Origin: Gluconobacter roseus NBRC 3990
GTDB lineage: Bacteria; Pseudomonadota; Alphaproteobacteria; Acetobacterales; Acetobacteraceae
Length of the DNA stretch: 64,000 nt
Assembly: GCF_006538885.1 (NCBI RefSeq)
Contig: NZ_BJLY01000001.1
Location: forward strand, 558,001-622,000
Direction: 5' to 3'
Part shown: in pieces, positions 46,436 to 53,969 of the stretch
Layout: each line of letters opens with the position of its first letter
Position numbering within the stretch: the stretch's first letter is position 1
Position numbers and translations under genes: made by a program
Notes under the pieces: model-generated
Databases searched by the model: none
What the model saw: only the letters and a program-made list of their open reading frames with translations
Told to the model about the DNA's origin: nothing

Positions 46436-46440
46436 AAGGT

Positions 46441-46599
46441 TTAGTCCTGCAGCTCAGACTGGATTTTCTTGATTTCGGCTTTCAGGGCGTGGATGCGCTC
46501 CGGGTCGGATTTCTCAGCGCGGGCGAGGTCGCGTTCAACTTCCTTCAGGCGGTGTTCGAGTTTCTGCTGGGAAGGAAGTTCGTGGGAATGGCCGGTCAT
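46441..46599 (-). CDS. Small charged coiled-coil protein, unknown
   Basis: 52-residue protein, beginning MTGHSHELPSQQKLEHRL and continuing as a single charged helix (KEVERDLARAEKSDPERI, LKAEIKKIQSELQD). The heptad-like pattern suggests a short coiled coil, somewhat like the DUF465/YdcH type, but no family is claimed. It starts four bases after the stop of the 80-residue gene, so the two are probably one unit. Confidence 0.55.
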   Translation of the reverse strand: MTGHSHELPSQQKLEHRLKEVERDLARAEKSDPERIHALKAEIKKIQSELQD

Positions 46600-46603
46600 G
46601 GTC

Positions 46604-46846
46604 TTACTTTCTGGTCAGGATCTGGGTGGCTAGGGCGGTGATGTCGGAGCTTTCGACGCCTTCGGGATTGTGCAGGGCGCGTTTGGCGATTTCTTTCTGT
46701 TCCTCGGTCGCGCCTTCGGCACCCTTGAGGACGAAATGGGCCAGTTCCTCGACTTCGCTTTTCATCAGCAGTTTGGGCTGGCGATGCGCTTTTTCAGCGA
46801 GGTGGTGCAGGCTGGAAGATTCATGAGGGGCGTGGTCGTTGGACAT
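46604..46846 (-). CDS. Small hypothetical protein
   Basis: 80-residue protein with a His-rich N-terminus (MSNDHAPHESSSLHHLAEKAHRQ) and a helical remainder (KSEVEELAHFVLKGAEGATEEQKEIAKRAL, SSDITALATQILTRK). No membrane segment or signal peptide. Codon use is like the surrounding genes, which supports it as real. It lies downstream of rpoN on the same strand, in the place where hpf and ptsN are often found, but is unrelated to them. Confidence 0.6.
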   Translation of the reverse strand: MSNDHAPHESSSLHHLAEKAHRQPKLLMKSEVEELAHFVLKGAEGATEEQKEIAKRALHNPEGVESSDITALATQILTRK

Positions 46847-46947
46847 TGGAAAACTTTCGGCTGTTTTGAGTGATGTTGAAGAACGTCGTCAGTCCATTAA
46901 ACATGGTTTGACACAGAAGGTTTTCAAGTGAATTCGGAAAAATTGAC

Positions 46948-46975
46948 GTCTTCTGGTCCCTGAGAGGCAGAAGAC
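46948..46975 (-). terminator. Possible terminator after rpoN
   Basis: Eight-base inverted repeat GTCTTCTG (46948-46955) and CAGAAGAC (46968-46975) lies 38 bases past the rpoN stop. On the minus strand a T-rich stretch follows after a few bases. Moderate support only. Confidence 0.4.
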
Positions 46976-47012
46976 CTTCCGTATTCTTATGGAGCGCGAC
47001 TGGTCGGGCGCT

Positions 47013-48329
47013 TTACGAGGTGCGGCGAAGTCTTTTGCGCTGACTGGATTTCGCAATACCAAGACCTTCGCGATATTTGGCGACGGTGCGGCGCTGAATG
47101 GAAAAGCCTTCCTTTTGCAGTAGGGCTGTCAGGGCATCGTCAGAGAGGACGTTATCGCCTTCAGCGGCCACCAGAGCCTGGAGACGGTGCTGGATGGCAT
47201 GGGCGCTCTGCATGGTGCCGTCTTCGGAGGTAAGCGCTGTCGAGAAGAACATTTTCAGCGGAACGGTGCCCTGCGGGGTGTCGATATATTTGCTGCTGAC
47301 GATGCGGCTGATGGTGCTTTCGTGCAGCTCCGTGCATTCGGCGATTTCGCGCATGGTCAGAGGGCGCAGAGAGGTCGGGCCATCGCGCAGGAAAGCAGCC
47401 TGATGCTGCACGATGGCGCGGCCGACAGTCAGGAGCGACTGTTTGCGGCTATCTAGTGCACGGATCAGGGCCGTGGCTTCGGTGGCGTAGGCGAGAAGGG
47501 TTTTTCCGGCCTCTGTATGGCTGTCGAGTTGCGCGCGCATCGTGTCGTCGAGGCGGAGTTTTGGCAGCAGGCGCGTATTGAGGCTCAGGCGGAAGCCGGT
47601 GCCGTTGGACCGAACGATCAGATCGGGCTCAATGGGCGGGGCAGCAGGCGGCAGACTAAGGCCGGGGCGAGGATCAAGGGCTTGAATTTCGGCGAGCATA
47701 TACAGCAGGTCGTCCTGCTCCAAGGCACATTTCTGGCGGAGTTTGCGCCAGTCCCGCCGGGCAAGGAGGTCCAGATTATCGAGCAGGATCTGCATCGCGG
47801 GATCAAGGCGGTTGCGAACTCGAAGCTGGGCAGCCAGACACTCTTCAAGCGAGCGCGCGAAGAGACCTACAGGTTCAAGATGCATGAGGGTCTGCCGGAT
47901 CGCCTCAATGTGAGATGCGTCCATGCCGAGTTCGGCGGCGAGATCCGTGACGGAGACGGAGAGGCGGCCGATTTCGTCGAGACTGTCCAGAAGATGAAAA
48001 GCCGCGTTCTGGTCGTCCGGGGGAATGGAGAGACGGATCTGGAGGATCAGTTCGTCACGATCGGACGGACGCGGAGCAGCGGCTTCCGGGCGGGCGGTGG
48101 CTGTAGTGAAGCGGTCCGGATCGTCGTCGTGAAAATCTTCCGACGCAGGTGCGGCTTCAGGAGCCGTGTCGCCGGGCTCCAGAATAAGGAGCGGGTTGGT
48201 TTCGCAGATCTGGTGGAGATGCTGGGCGAGATCGGTCTGCGTATATTGCAACAGCGCAATCGCCTGACGCAGCTGGGGCGTCATGACGAGAGACTGTGAC
48301 TGACGCTGGATCAGGCCGGGGACAAGCAT
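47013..48329 (-). CDS. rpoN: RNA polymerase sigma-54 factor
   Basis: 438-residue sigma-54. Region I is Gln/Leu-rich (QRQSQSLVMTPQLRQAIALLQY), the acidic region II follows, then the core-binding domain, the HTH (LHESTISRIVSSKYIDTPQGT) and the RpoN box (RRTVAKYREGLGI) near the end. Length is slightly below the usual 470-500. It lies directly after lptB, a widely conserved order, and probably directs nitrogen-related genes with enhancer-binding proteins located elsewhere. Confidence 0.95.
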   Translation of the reverse strand: MLVPGLIQRQSQSLVMTPQLRQAIALLQYTQTDLAQHLHQICETNPLLILEPGDTAPEAAPASEDFHDDDPDRFTTATARPEAAAPRPSDRDELILQIRLSIPPDDQNAAFHLLDSLDEIGRLSVSVTDLAAELGMDASHIEAIRQTLMHLEPVGLFARSLEECLAAQLRVRNRLDPAMQILLDNLDLLARRDWRKLRQKCALEQDDLLYMLAEIQALDPRPGLSLPPAAPPIEPDLIVRSNGTGFRLSLNTRLLPKLRLDDTMRAQLDSHTEAGKTLLAYATEATALIRALDSRKQSLLTVGRAIVQHQAAFLRDGPTSLRPLTMREIAECTELHESTISRIVSSKYIDTPQGTVPLKMFFSTALTSEDGTMQSAHAIQHRLQALVAAEGDNVLSDDALTALLQKEGFSIQRRTVAKYREGLGIAKSSQRKRLRRTS

Positions 48330-48338
48330 CCCAGCATG

Positions 48339-49094
48339 TTACAGCGAGAAATTCTCTCCGAGATAGACCCGGCGAACGTCTTCGTTTGCGACGATGGCCT
48401 CGGGGGTACCTTCCATCAGCACCTGACCGCCATGCATGATATAGGCGCGGTCAATGACTTCGAGCGTTTCACGGACGTTATGGTCCGTAATCAGCACGCC
48501 GATGCCACGATCCTTGAGATGCGAGACGAGATCACGGATTTCCCCGACGGCGATCGGGTCAATGCCGGCGAGCGGTTCGTCGAGCAGAATGTAGTTCGGC
48601 TGGCTGGCGAGAGCGCGGGCGATTTCCAGACGGCGACGCTCACCACCGGACAGTGCGAGCGAGGGCGAACGGCGCAGATGGGTGATGCCGAACTCGGCCA
48701 GCAGGCCGTTGAGCATCAGGTCGCGCTTTTCCGGATCAGGCTCGACGACTTCGAGGGCCGCCATGATGTTCTGCTCGACGTTCAGCCCGCGGAAAATGCT
48801 GGCTTCCTGCGGCAGATAGCCGACGCCGAGGCGGGCGCGGCGATACATCGGAAGCTGGGTGATGTCGGCGCCGTCCAGCGTGATGGTGCCGGTGTCAGGC
48901 TGCACGAGGCCCACGATCATGTAGAAGCTGGTCGTCTTGCCCGCACCGTTCGGACCGAGGAGGCCGACGGCTTCGCCGCGCTGGACCTGAAGCGAGACGT
49001 TTTTAACGACGGCGCGCTTCTTATAGGTCTTGCCGATGCCGCTTGCGACCAGACCGGTCGAGGGAGGCGGAGGGGGAGTGTAGCTGTCTGTCAC
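48339..49094 (-). CDS. lptB: LPS export ABC transporter ATPase LptB
   Basis: 251-residue ATPase that powers LPS extraction with LptFG. Walker A GPNGAGKTT, Q-loop GVGYLPQEASIF, signature LSGGERRRLEIARAL and Walker B YILLDEPLAGIDP are intact. The Pro-rich start (MTDSYTPPPPPSTG) is extra. The GTG start overlaps the lptA stop by four bases. Part of kdsD-lptC-lptA-lptB. Confidence 0.96.
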   Translation of the reverse strand: MTDSYTPPPPPSTGLVASGIGKTYKKRAVVKNVSLQVQRGEAVGLLGPNGAGKTTSFYMIVGLVQPDTGTITLDGADITQLPMYRRARLGVGYLPQEASIFRGLNVEQNIMAALEVVEPDPEKRDLMLNGLLAEFGITHLRRSPSLALSGGERRRLEIARALASQPNYILLDEPLAGIDPIAVGEIRDLVSHLKDRGIGVLITDHNVRETLEVIDRAYIMHGGQVLMEGTPEAIVANEDVRRVYLGENFSL

Positions 49095-50056
49095 TTGGGT
49101 GCCTGGCTGCTGTTGGCCTCGTTCGGCACGACGAGCCCCTGGATGGGGGATTCCGTGCCCGGCAGCATGGTTGCGATGCCGGTCTTCATGTTCACGATGG
49201 CCTGCGAACCGTTATTCTGGTTCTGACCCTGCGTGACATGCACATGTCCGATCAGGCGGGCGATCTGCGTATCGAAAACATAGACGCCACGATCGCCGGT
49301 GCCGGTCTGGGTCTGGGTGCGCAGGACGACATGGCCCCAGCCATAAGCACGGTCGAGCTTTGACGAGCCGCCGCCCAGCGGGTTGTCTCCGCCGCCTGCA
49401 GGTGTGGTCTGGGATGCAGCCTGCGGTGTGCCGGGTGCCGGTGCGTCGTTGGGTTTGCTGAAGGAAACCAGCACGTCCGCCTTGACCTGCTTGCCGTCAT
49501 TGGTGGTGACGGTCGCGTCGCCACGGCCAACCGACATGCGTGTTTTGGAGTGATATTCCATCACATCACGCGCGGTCAGGACGTCCTGCGGGGTTGTCAG
49601 CTTCAGATGCTTGCCGGTCATGACCATGACGGCCTGATCCATGTCGTACAGGGCATGATCGCCCCAGCCCTGATCGGTCTGGTTATAGATATGGACGTTG
49701 CCACGCGCCTCAATTCTGTACAGTTCAAGAGAGCCGCCCATCGGGTCACCATTGTTGTTACCCTTGGCGTCGGTCGGCTGTGGAGGAGGTGCGGGCTGTC
49801 CCGGTGCGGGAGCTTTCTTGCGCAGATAGCCGATCAGCGTGTCCGCATCGACCGTCACATCGCCGCGCACGGCGCGGGCACCGCCCGTAAGCGTGACGGT
49901 CTGGGCGTTGCGGTCATAGATCTCTTCTTTTTTCCAGAAGAGCTGGACGGCTTCGCCGTGGGACATGTCCAGTCCGTCCGCATGCGCCGGGGCGGGGGGG
50001 AGAGCGAGGGGCAGGGCGATGAGGAGGGGGAGGAGGGCTGCGGGGCGGGGCGTCAT
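49091..50056 (-). CDS. lptA: LPS transport periplasmic protein LptA
   Basis: 321-residue periplasmic bridge protein. A signal peptide (LLPLLIALPLALPPAPAHA) is followed by the OstA-type beta-jellyroll: AVQLFWKKEEIYDRNAQTVTLTGGARAVRGDVTVDADTLI, then GNVHIYNQTDQGWGDHALYD. It is much longer than the 185-residue E. coli protein because of Pro/Gln/Gly/Asn-rich insertions near 95-115 and 210-240. ATGA overlaps on both sides. Confidence 0.92.
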   Translation of the reverse strand: MTPRPAALLPLLIALPLALPPAPAHADGLDMSHGEAVQLFWKKEEIYDRNAQTVTLTGGARAVRGDVTVDADTLIGYLRKKAPAPGQPAPPPQPTDAKGNNNGDPMGGSLELYRIEARGNVHIYNQTDQGWGDHALYDMDQAVMVMTGKHLKLTTPQDVLTARDVMEYHSKTRMSVGRGDATVTTNDGKQVKADVLVSFSKPNDAPAPGTPQAASQTTPAGGGDNPLGGGSSKLDRAYGWGHVVLRTQTQTGTGDRGVYVFDTQIARLIGHVHVTQGQNQNNGSQAIVNMKTGIATMLPGTESPIQGLVVPNEANSSQAPK

Positions 50057-50847
50057 TTTTCGGTCTTCAGTCCTTGCAGGTGCAGGCGGGCCGCCGCACT
50101 CGGAGGGCCGTTGTCATCGTTGCGGACCGTCAGTCCCGGTCCTGTAAACTGCATGATACCTGCATGCTGGTCCAGAAAATAGCCTTGGGCGTCCTGCTTG
50201 CCGAAAGGCCCTTCCGCATGGACCCAGTCTCGCGAGGCGATGACGTCGGCCTTCAGATCCATGTCGGCGGAGGGGCCGTTCATGAGGAGGCCGTCATCGC
50301 GGTAGAGCACGACGTTGTCGTCGAGGGTCAGGGTCTGTTCATGCTGCATGTAGACGCCGCGGTCGGATTTGATGTGCGCCCAGGAATTGCCGGAGAGCTG
50401 GATGTCGGCCACGGGATCAACGAGGTCCACGCGGTCGGGGCCCTGCTGGTGTGTGGTGCGGGCAGTGATCATGTAGAGATGGTCATGGGCGTCCAGACCG
50501 CGATAGGTGGCCTGTTCCATATTGCCGCTTTCCACGCGCAGGCGGGCCATTTCCTTCAGGGCGGCGCGGTTCTGGTTCATGAGATGGGAAATCTCGGGCC
50601 ATGCGGCGATGGAGCTCAGGAGGACGAGAGCCAGACCCGGCAGCGCCCATTTGGCGAAACCCAGCAGGGAACGGCGGCGGGCGAGCTGTTCAGCGTTCGG
50701 GGCCTGACGGATGCGCTGGAAGGCGGCGCGGCGCAGACCGTCCAGCCGGGCGAGGCTTTCGGTGCGGTTGGGATCGAAATCCTCGCGGCGGACGCGGGGG
50801 GCTCCGTTGTCAGCGTTGTCCTGGCTGGAATTATCGGGAGCGTTCAT
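50053..50847 (-). CDS. lptC: LPS export protein LptC
   Basis: 264-residue inner-membrane-anchored partner of LptA. One membrane helix near residues 65-85 (WALPGLALVLLSSIAAW) precedes the periplasmic LptC fold with YMITARTTHQQGPDRVDLVDPVADIQL and GVYMQHEQTLTLDDNVVLYRDDG. The N-terminal 60 residues are charged and cytoplasmic. It overlaps kdsD and lptA by four bases each. Confidence 0.9.
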   Translation of the reverse strand: MNAPDNSSQDNADNGAPRVRREDFDPNRTESLARLDGLRRAAFQRIRQAPNAEQLARRRSLLGFAKWALPGLALVLLSSIAAWPEISHLMNQNRAALKEMARLRVESGNMEQATYRGLDAHDHLYMITARTTHQQGPDRVDLVDPVADIQLSGNSWAHIKSDRGVYMQHEQTLTLDDNVVLYRDDGLLMNGPSADMDLKADVIASRDWVHAEGPFGKQDAQGYFLDQHAGIMQFTGPGLTVRNDDNGPPSAAARLHLQGLKTEK

Positions 50848-51842
50848 GACAGGCCGCTTCGCAGGAGGTCATGGATATGGACGATTCCCGCAGGGTGGCG
50901 GGCGTCGTCCACGATGAACAGGCTCGTGATGGGGCGCTCGCGCTGGTTCATGAGCTGCAGGACGTCCTGCGCCAGAGTATCGGCGCTCGCGGTGACGGGG
51001 GCGGGGTTCATGATGTCCTCCGCTCTGGTCGTGTCGAGATCGCCGGAAATGGCACGGCGCAGGTCGGCGTCCGTGATGAGGCCCTGAAGTACACCTTTGT
51101 CATCAATGACACCCATGCACCCGAATGACTTGTGTGTCATCTCGAGAATGACGGAGCGCAGCGGGAGGCTGCCCTGTCCGAGAGGCAGGGCGTTGCCGGT
51201 ATGCATGAGATCGCTGATGGGGCGCAGGCGTGCACCGAGCAGTCCACCGGGGTGGAAGGCACCGAAATCGCGGGCGGTGAAGCCGCGTTTTTCCAGCAGG
51301 GCGATGGCGAGCGCATCGCCCAGGGCAAGTTGCAGCAGGGTGCTGGTCGTGGGGGCCAGGCCCATCGGGCAGGCCTCGGTGCTGGTGGGGAGCACAAGCG
51401 GGATCTGGGCGGCGCGGGCCAGTGCAGAGGTGGCGACCGAGGTGATGGCGATCACGCAGTGTTTCTGGCGGGTGGCATAGGTCAGGACGGCCGCAAGTTC
51501 GGTCGTCTCGCCGGAATTGGAGAAGGCGAGGATGACGTCGCCCGGTGCGATCATGCCGAGATCGCCATGGGCAGCCTCGGCGGGGTGCAGGAACAGGGAG
51601 GGGGTGCCGGTCGAGGCGAGGGTGGCCTGGATCTTGCGGGCGATATGGCCGGATTTGCCGATTCCGGTGACGACCAGACGGCTGGAGCTTCCGGCAATGC
51701 GGTTTACGGCCTGAACGAAAGCCTCTCCGAGCGGGCCGGAGAAGGCCTGTTCAAGGGTTTCGAGGCCTTTGCGCTCGGTGGCGAGGGTCTGGATGGCCGA
51801 ATCGAAGGGGGCGCGTGCGGAGGATGGCGACGGGCGGTGCAT
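50844..51842 (-). CDS. kdsD: Arabinose-5-phosphate isomerase (KdsD/KpsF)
   Basis: 332-residue isomerase that turns ribulose 5-phosphate into arabinose 5-phosphate, the first step to Kdo. SIS domain with SSRLVVTGIGKSGHIARKIQATLASTGTPS, HPAEAAHGDLGMI and SNSGETTEL; two CBS domains fill the C-terminal third (LQGLITDADLRRAISG, QLMNQRERPITSLFIVDD). First gene of the LPS transport operon, which couples Kdo supply and LPS export. Confidence 0.95.
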   Translation of the reverse strand: MHRPSPSSARAPFDSAIQTLATERKGLETLEQAFSGPLGEAFVQAVNRIAGSSSRLVVTGIGKSGHIARKIQATLASTGTPSLFLHPAEAAHGDLGMIAPGDVILAFSNSGETTELAAVLTYATRQKHCVIAITSVATSALARAAQIPLVLPTSTEACPMGLAPTTSTLLQLALGDALAIALLEKRGFTARDFGAFHPGGLLGARLRPISDLMHTGNALPLGQGSLPLRSVILEMTHKSFGCMGVIDDKGVLQGLITDADLRRAISGDLDTTRAEDIMNPAPVTASADTLAQDVLQLMNQRERPITSLFIVDDARHPAGIVHIHDLLRSGLS

Positions 51843-51863
51843 GAAAGTCAGCCGGGCCGGGAT

Positions 51864-52508
51864 TTACGCGCGGTGCGAGAAAATATCGGGCTCTTCATAG
51901 CCCAGAAGGTCAAGCTTGCAGCGGGCCGGAAGGAAATCGTAGCAGGCCTGTGCGAGGTCACGGCGGTTTTCACGGATCAGCATGGCTTCGAGCTTATCCC
52001 ACAGGGCGTGCAGATGCAGCACGTCCGAGGCGGCGTAACGGAGCTGATCGGGGGTGAGGGTTTCCGCACCCCAGTCCGAACTCTGCTGATGCTTGGAGAT
52101 TTCGACGCCGAGAAGGTCGCGGCAGAGATAGGCCAGACCGTGACGGTCGGTGAAGGTATAGACCAGCCGGGCGGCGATTTTGGTGCAGATGACGGACGGG
52201 ATCGTGATGTTGAAGGCGTTCTGCAGGACTGCGACGTCAAAGCGTGCGAAATGCATCAGCTTGGTGACGGAATCGTCTGTCAGGAGGGCCTTGAGATTCG
52301 GGCAGTCATAGCCGCGGCCGCCCATGGAGACCGGTTTGATCTGCACGAGATGGGCTTCACCATCGCCGGCTGAGAGCTGGACGAGGCAGAGGCGGTCACG
52401 ATGGGGATTGAGACCCATGGTCTCGGTATCAATGGCAACAAGGGGGCCGAGATCGAAATCGTCTGGCAGATCGCCGTCATGAAGATGGATGGCGTTCTGC
52501 TGGCTCAT
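51864..52508 (-). CDS. rnd: Ribonuclease D
   Basis: 214-residue DEDDy 3'-5' exonuclease for tRNA 3' trimming. Acidic motifs: VAIDTETMGLN (Exo I), KLMHFARFDVAVL (Exo II), and LRYAASDVLHLHALWDKL with the Tyr and Asp of Exo III. The HRDC domains of E. coli RNase D are absent, as is usual in this short alphaproteobacterial form. It lies 63 bases downstream of tRNA-Leu on the same strand, a fitting neighbour. Confidence 0.93.
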   Translation of the reverse strand: MSQQNAIHLHDGDLPDDFDLGPLVAIDTETMGLNPHRDRLCLVQLSAGDGEAHLVQIKPVSMGGRGYDCPNLKALLTDDSVTKLMHFARFDVAVLQNAFNITIPSVICTKIAARLVYTFTDRHGLAYLCRDLLGVEISKHQQSSDWGAETLTPDQLRYAASDVLHLHALWDKLEAMLIRENRRDLAQACYDFLPARCKLDLLGYEEPDIFSHRA

Positions 52509-52571
52509 TCTGTTGTCACCAAGTTTTTTTGATCACCAGAGGATCGAGGCGATATGTCGCCTGATCGTCTG

Positions 52572-52658
52572 TGGTGCCCAGAAGAAGACTCGAACTTCCA
52601 CGTCCTTTCGGACACAGGTACCTGAAACCTGCGCGTCTACCAATTCCGCCATCTGGGC
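52572..52658 (-). tRNA. tRNA-Leu (anticodon CAG)
   Basis: 87 bases including an encoded CCA. Acceptor GCCCAGA pairs with TCTGGGC; the D arm is GGCGGAATTGGTAGACGCG. The anticodon stem CAGGT/ACCTG encloses TTCAGGT with anticodon CAG, reading CUG. A variable arm with stem around TGTCC-GAAA-GGACG marks a class II tRNA, and the T arm is GTTCGAGTC. All match tRNA-Leu. Confidence 0.95.
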
Positions 52659-52713
52659 TCAGAAAGCACCGGGTTTTTTCAGTTTCCTGAGGCATCCCGG
52701 CTCGGTGAAGAGG

Positions 52714-52742
52714 CGTTTACCCCTGCACGTGTGGGGCGTCAA
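52714..52742 (-). promoter_or_regulatory. Candidate promoter for tRNA-Leu
   Basis: On the minus strand TTGACG (52742-52737) is followed after 17 bases by TAAACG (52719-52714). The start of transcription would lie about 50 bases before the mature tRNA 5' end. Confidence 0.45.
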
Positions 52743-52767
52743 CAGCCAAACTGAAAGAAAAGCGAAA

Positions 52768-53778
52768 ATGCGTACGAATTTTTCTGTGGACGGAACGGGT
52801 GGTGGAACCGGCAATGGGGGCGGAACCGGCAGTGGACCGCGTTCCGTGGGGCGGACGGTGGCCGTTCTGGGTGGGGGAGGCTTTGTTGGCCGTGAACTGG
52901 TCGGGCGTCTGGTGGCGTCGGGGCATGTGGTGCGGGTCGGCAGCCGCAACCCCGAGAGCGATCAGGCTCTGGCCCGGTTTCCGGGTGACGGGCGCGTCGA
53001 ATTCCTCAAGGCGTCGGTGAATGATGCGGAATCGCTCGAGCGGCTTTTCAACGGGGCGGATGCGGGGATCAATCTCGTCTCGATCATGTCGCCGGATGTG
53101 AAGGCGATGCACCGGGTCAATGTGGAAGGGGCGCGGCTTGCGGCGCTGGTGGCCCGGCAGGAGGGCGTGGAGCAGTACATGCACATGTCCGCCATCGGGG
53201 CGTCTTTACAGTCACCGGGGAATTACGGGCGGAGCAAGGGGCTGGCGGAGCAGGCGGTCCGGGCGGTGTTTCCGGAAGCGTCTCTGCTGCGGCCATCGGT
53301 GATTTTCGGGCCGGAAGACAGTTTCTTCAATATGTTCGCGCTGATGGCGAAGCTCTCGCCGGTCTTGCCGGTCTTTGCGCCGAACACGCATTTCCAGCCG
53401 GTTTATGTGGGAGATGTGGCGAAAGCCGCGATTGCGCTGGTTGAGCCGGGACATGAAGGCATGACGGTCGAGGCTGGTGGTCCGGATGTGCTGACCATGA
53501 AGGAACTGATGGAGTTCGTGCTGGAGGCGTCCGGGCGGCATCGTCTTCTGGTGCCGGTGCCGGATTGTGTGGCCCGGATGGAGGCGGAGATCCTTGAACC
53601 GCTGCCGGGGCATCTGCTGACGCGCGATCAGGTTGTGATGATGGGGCTGGATAATGTGGTGCAGCCGGGGCCGGACAATCTCCAGTCGCTCGGGATTACG
53701 CCGACCGCGATGCGCAGTGTGGTGCCGGACTATCTGAAGGGCAGTATTTGTGAGAGCTGGCGGCGCTTCCGGAAGTGA
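52768..53778 (+). CDS. NDUFA9-like NAD(P)-binding protein (complex I associated)
   Basis: 336-residue extended/atypical SDR of the NDUFA9 type. A Gly/Thr/Ser-rich N-terminus of about 28 residues is followed by the Rossmann motif TVAVLGGGGFVGRELVGRL. Other landmarks: YMHMSAIGASLQSPGNYGRSKGLAEQAVR with the Tyr-x-x-x-Lys-like YGRSK, LLRPSVIFGPEDSFFNMFA and FQPVYVGDVAKAA. In alphaproteobacteria such proteins are linked to complex I assembly or quinone metabolism; the exact role here is unknown. The ATG at 52768 begins just after the tRNA promoter region; a much longer in-frame form would run through the tRNA. Confidence 0.85.
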   Translation: MRTNFSVDGTGGGTGNGGGTGSGPRSVGRTVAVLGGGGFVGRELVGRLVASGHVVRVGSRNPESDQALARFPGDGRVEFLKASVNDAESLERLFNGADAGINLVSIMSPDVKAMHRVNVEGARLAALVARQEGVEQYMHMSAIGASLQSPGNYGRSKGLAEQAVRAVFPEASLLRPSVIFGPEDSFFNMFALMAKLSPVLPVFAPNTHFQPVYVGDVAKAAIALVEPGHEGMTVEAGGPDVLTMKELMEFVLEASGRHRLLVPVPDCVARMEAEILEPLPGHLLTRDQVVMMGLDNVVQPGPDNLQSLGITPTAMRSVVPDYLKGSICESWRRFRK

Positions 53779-53811
53779 TGGGTCCGGTTCGGTCCTAAAA
53801 AACTCTGTGAA

Positions 53812-53844
53812 AAATGACCCATGCAGCGGGAACATGGGTCATTT
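53812..53844. terminator. Perfect 12-base dyad, terminator-like, before gltD
   Basis: AAATGACCCATG (53812-53823) and CATGGGTCATTT (53833-53844) form a perfect inverted repeat with a 9-base loop, 33 bases after the NDUFA9-like gene. The T tail is short, so it may be a terminator or an operator for gltD. Confidence 0.5.
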
Positions 53845-53854
53845 CGCATGAAAG

Positions 53855-53869
53855 GTCAGTGTCACTGAC
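53855..53869. promoter_or_regulatory. Operator-like palindrome upstream of gltD
   Basis: GTCAGTG-T-CACTGAC is a perfect palindrome with 7-base arms, 100 bases before the gltD start and 11 bases after the larger dyad. It has the size of a binding site for a dimeric regulator. No regulator can be named. Confidence 0.35.
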
Positions 53870-53969
53870 TGTTATTGGATAAAGTGACGGAATAGCTGCT
53901 TTCGGACAGGTCTGATGTGCGTCCGGGAGTTTGGGTTCGGGCGGGCATGTTTTGCAGGAGACACGACGC

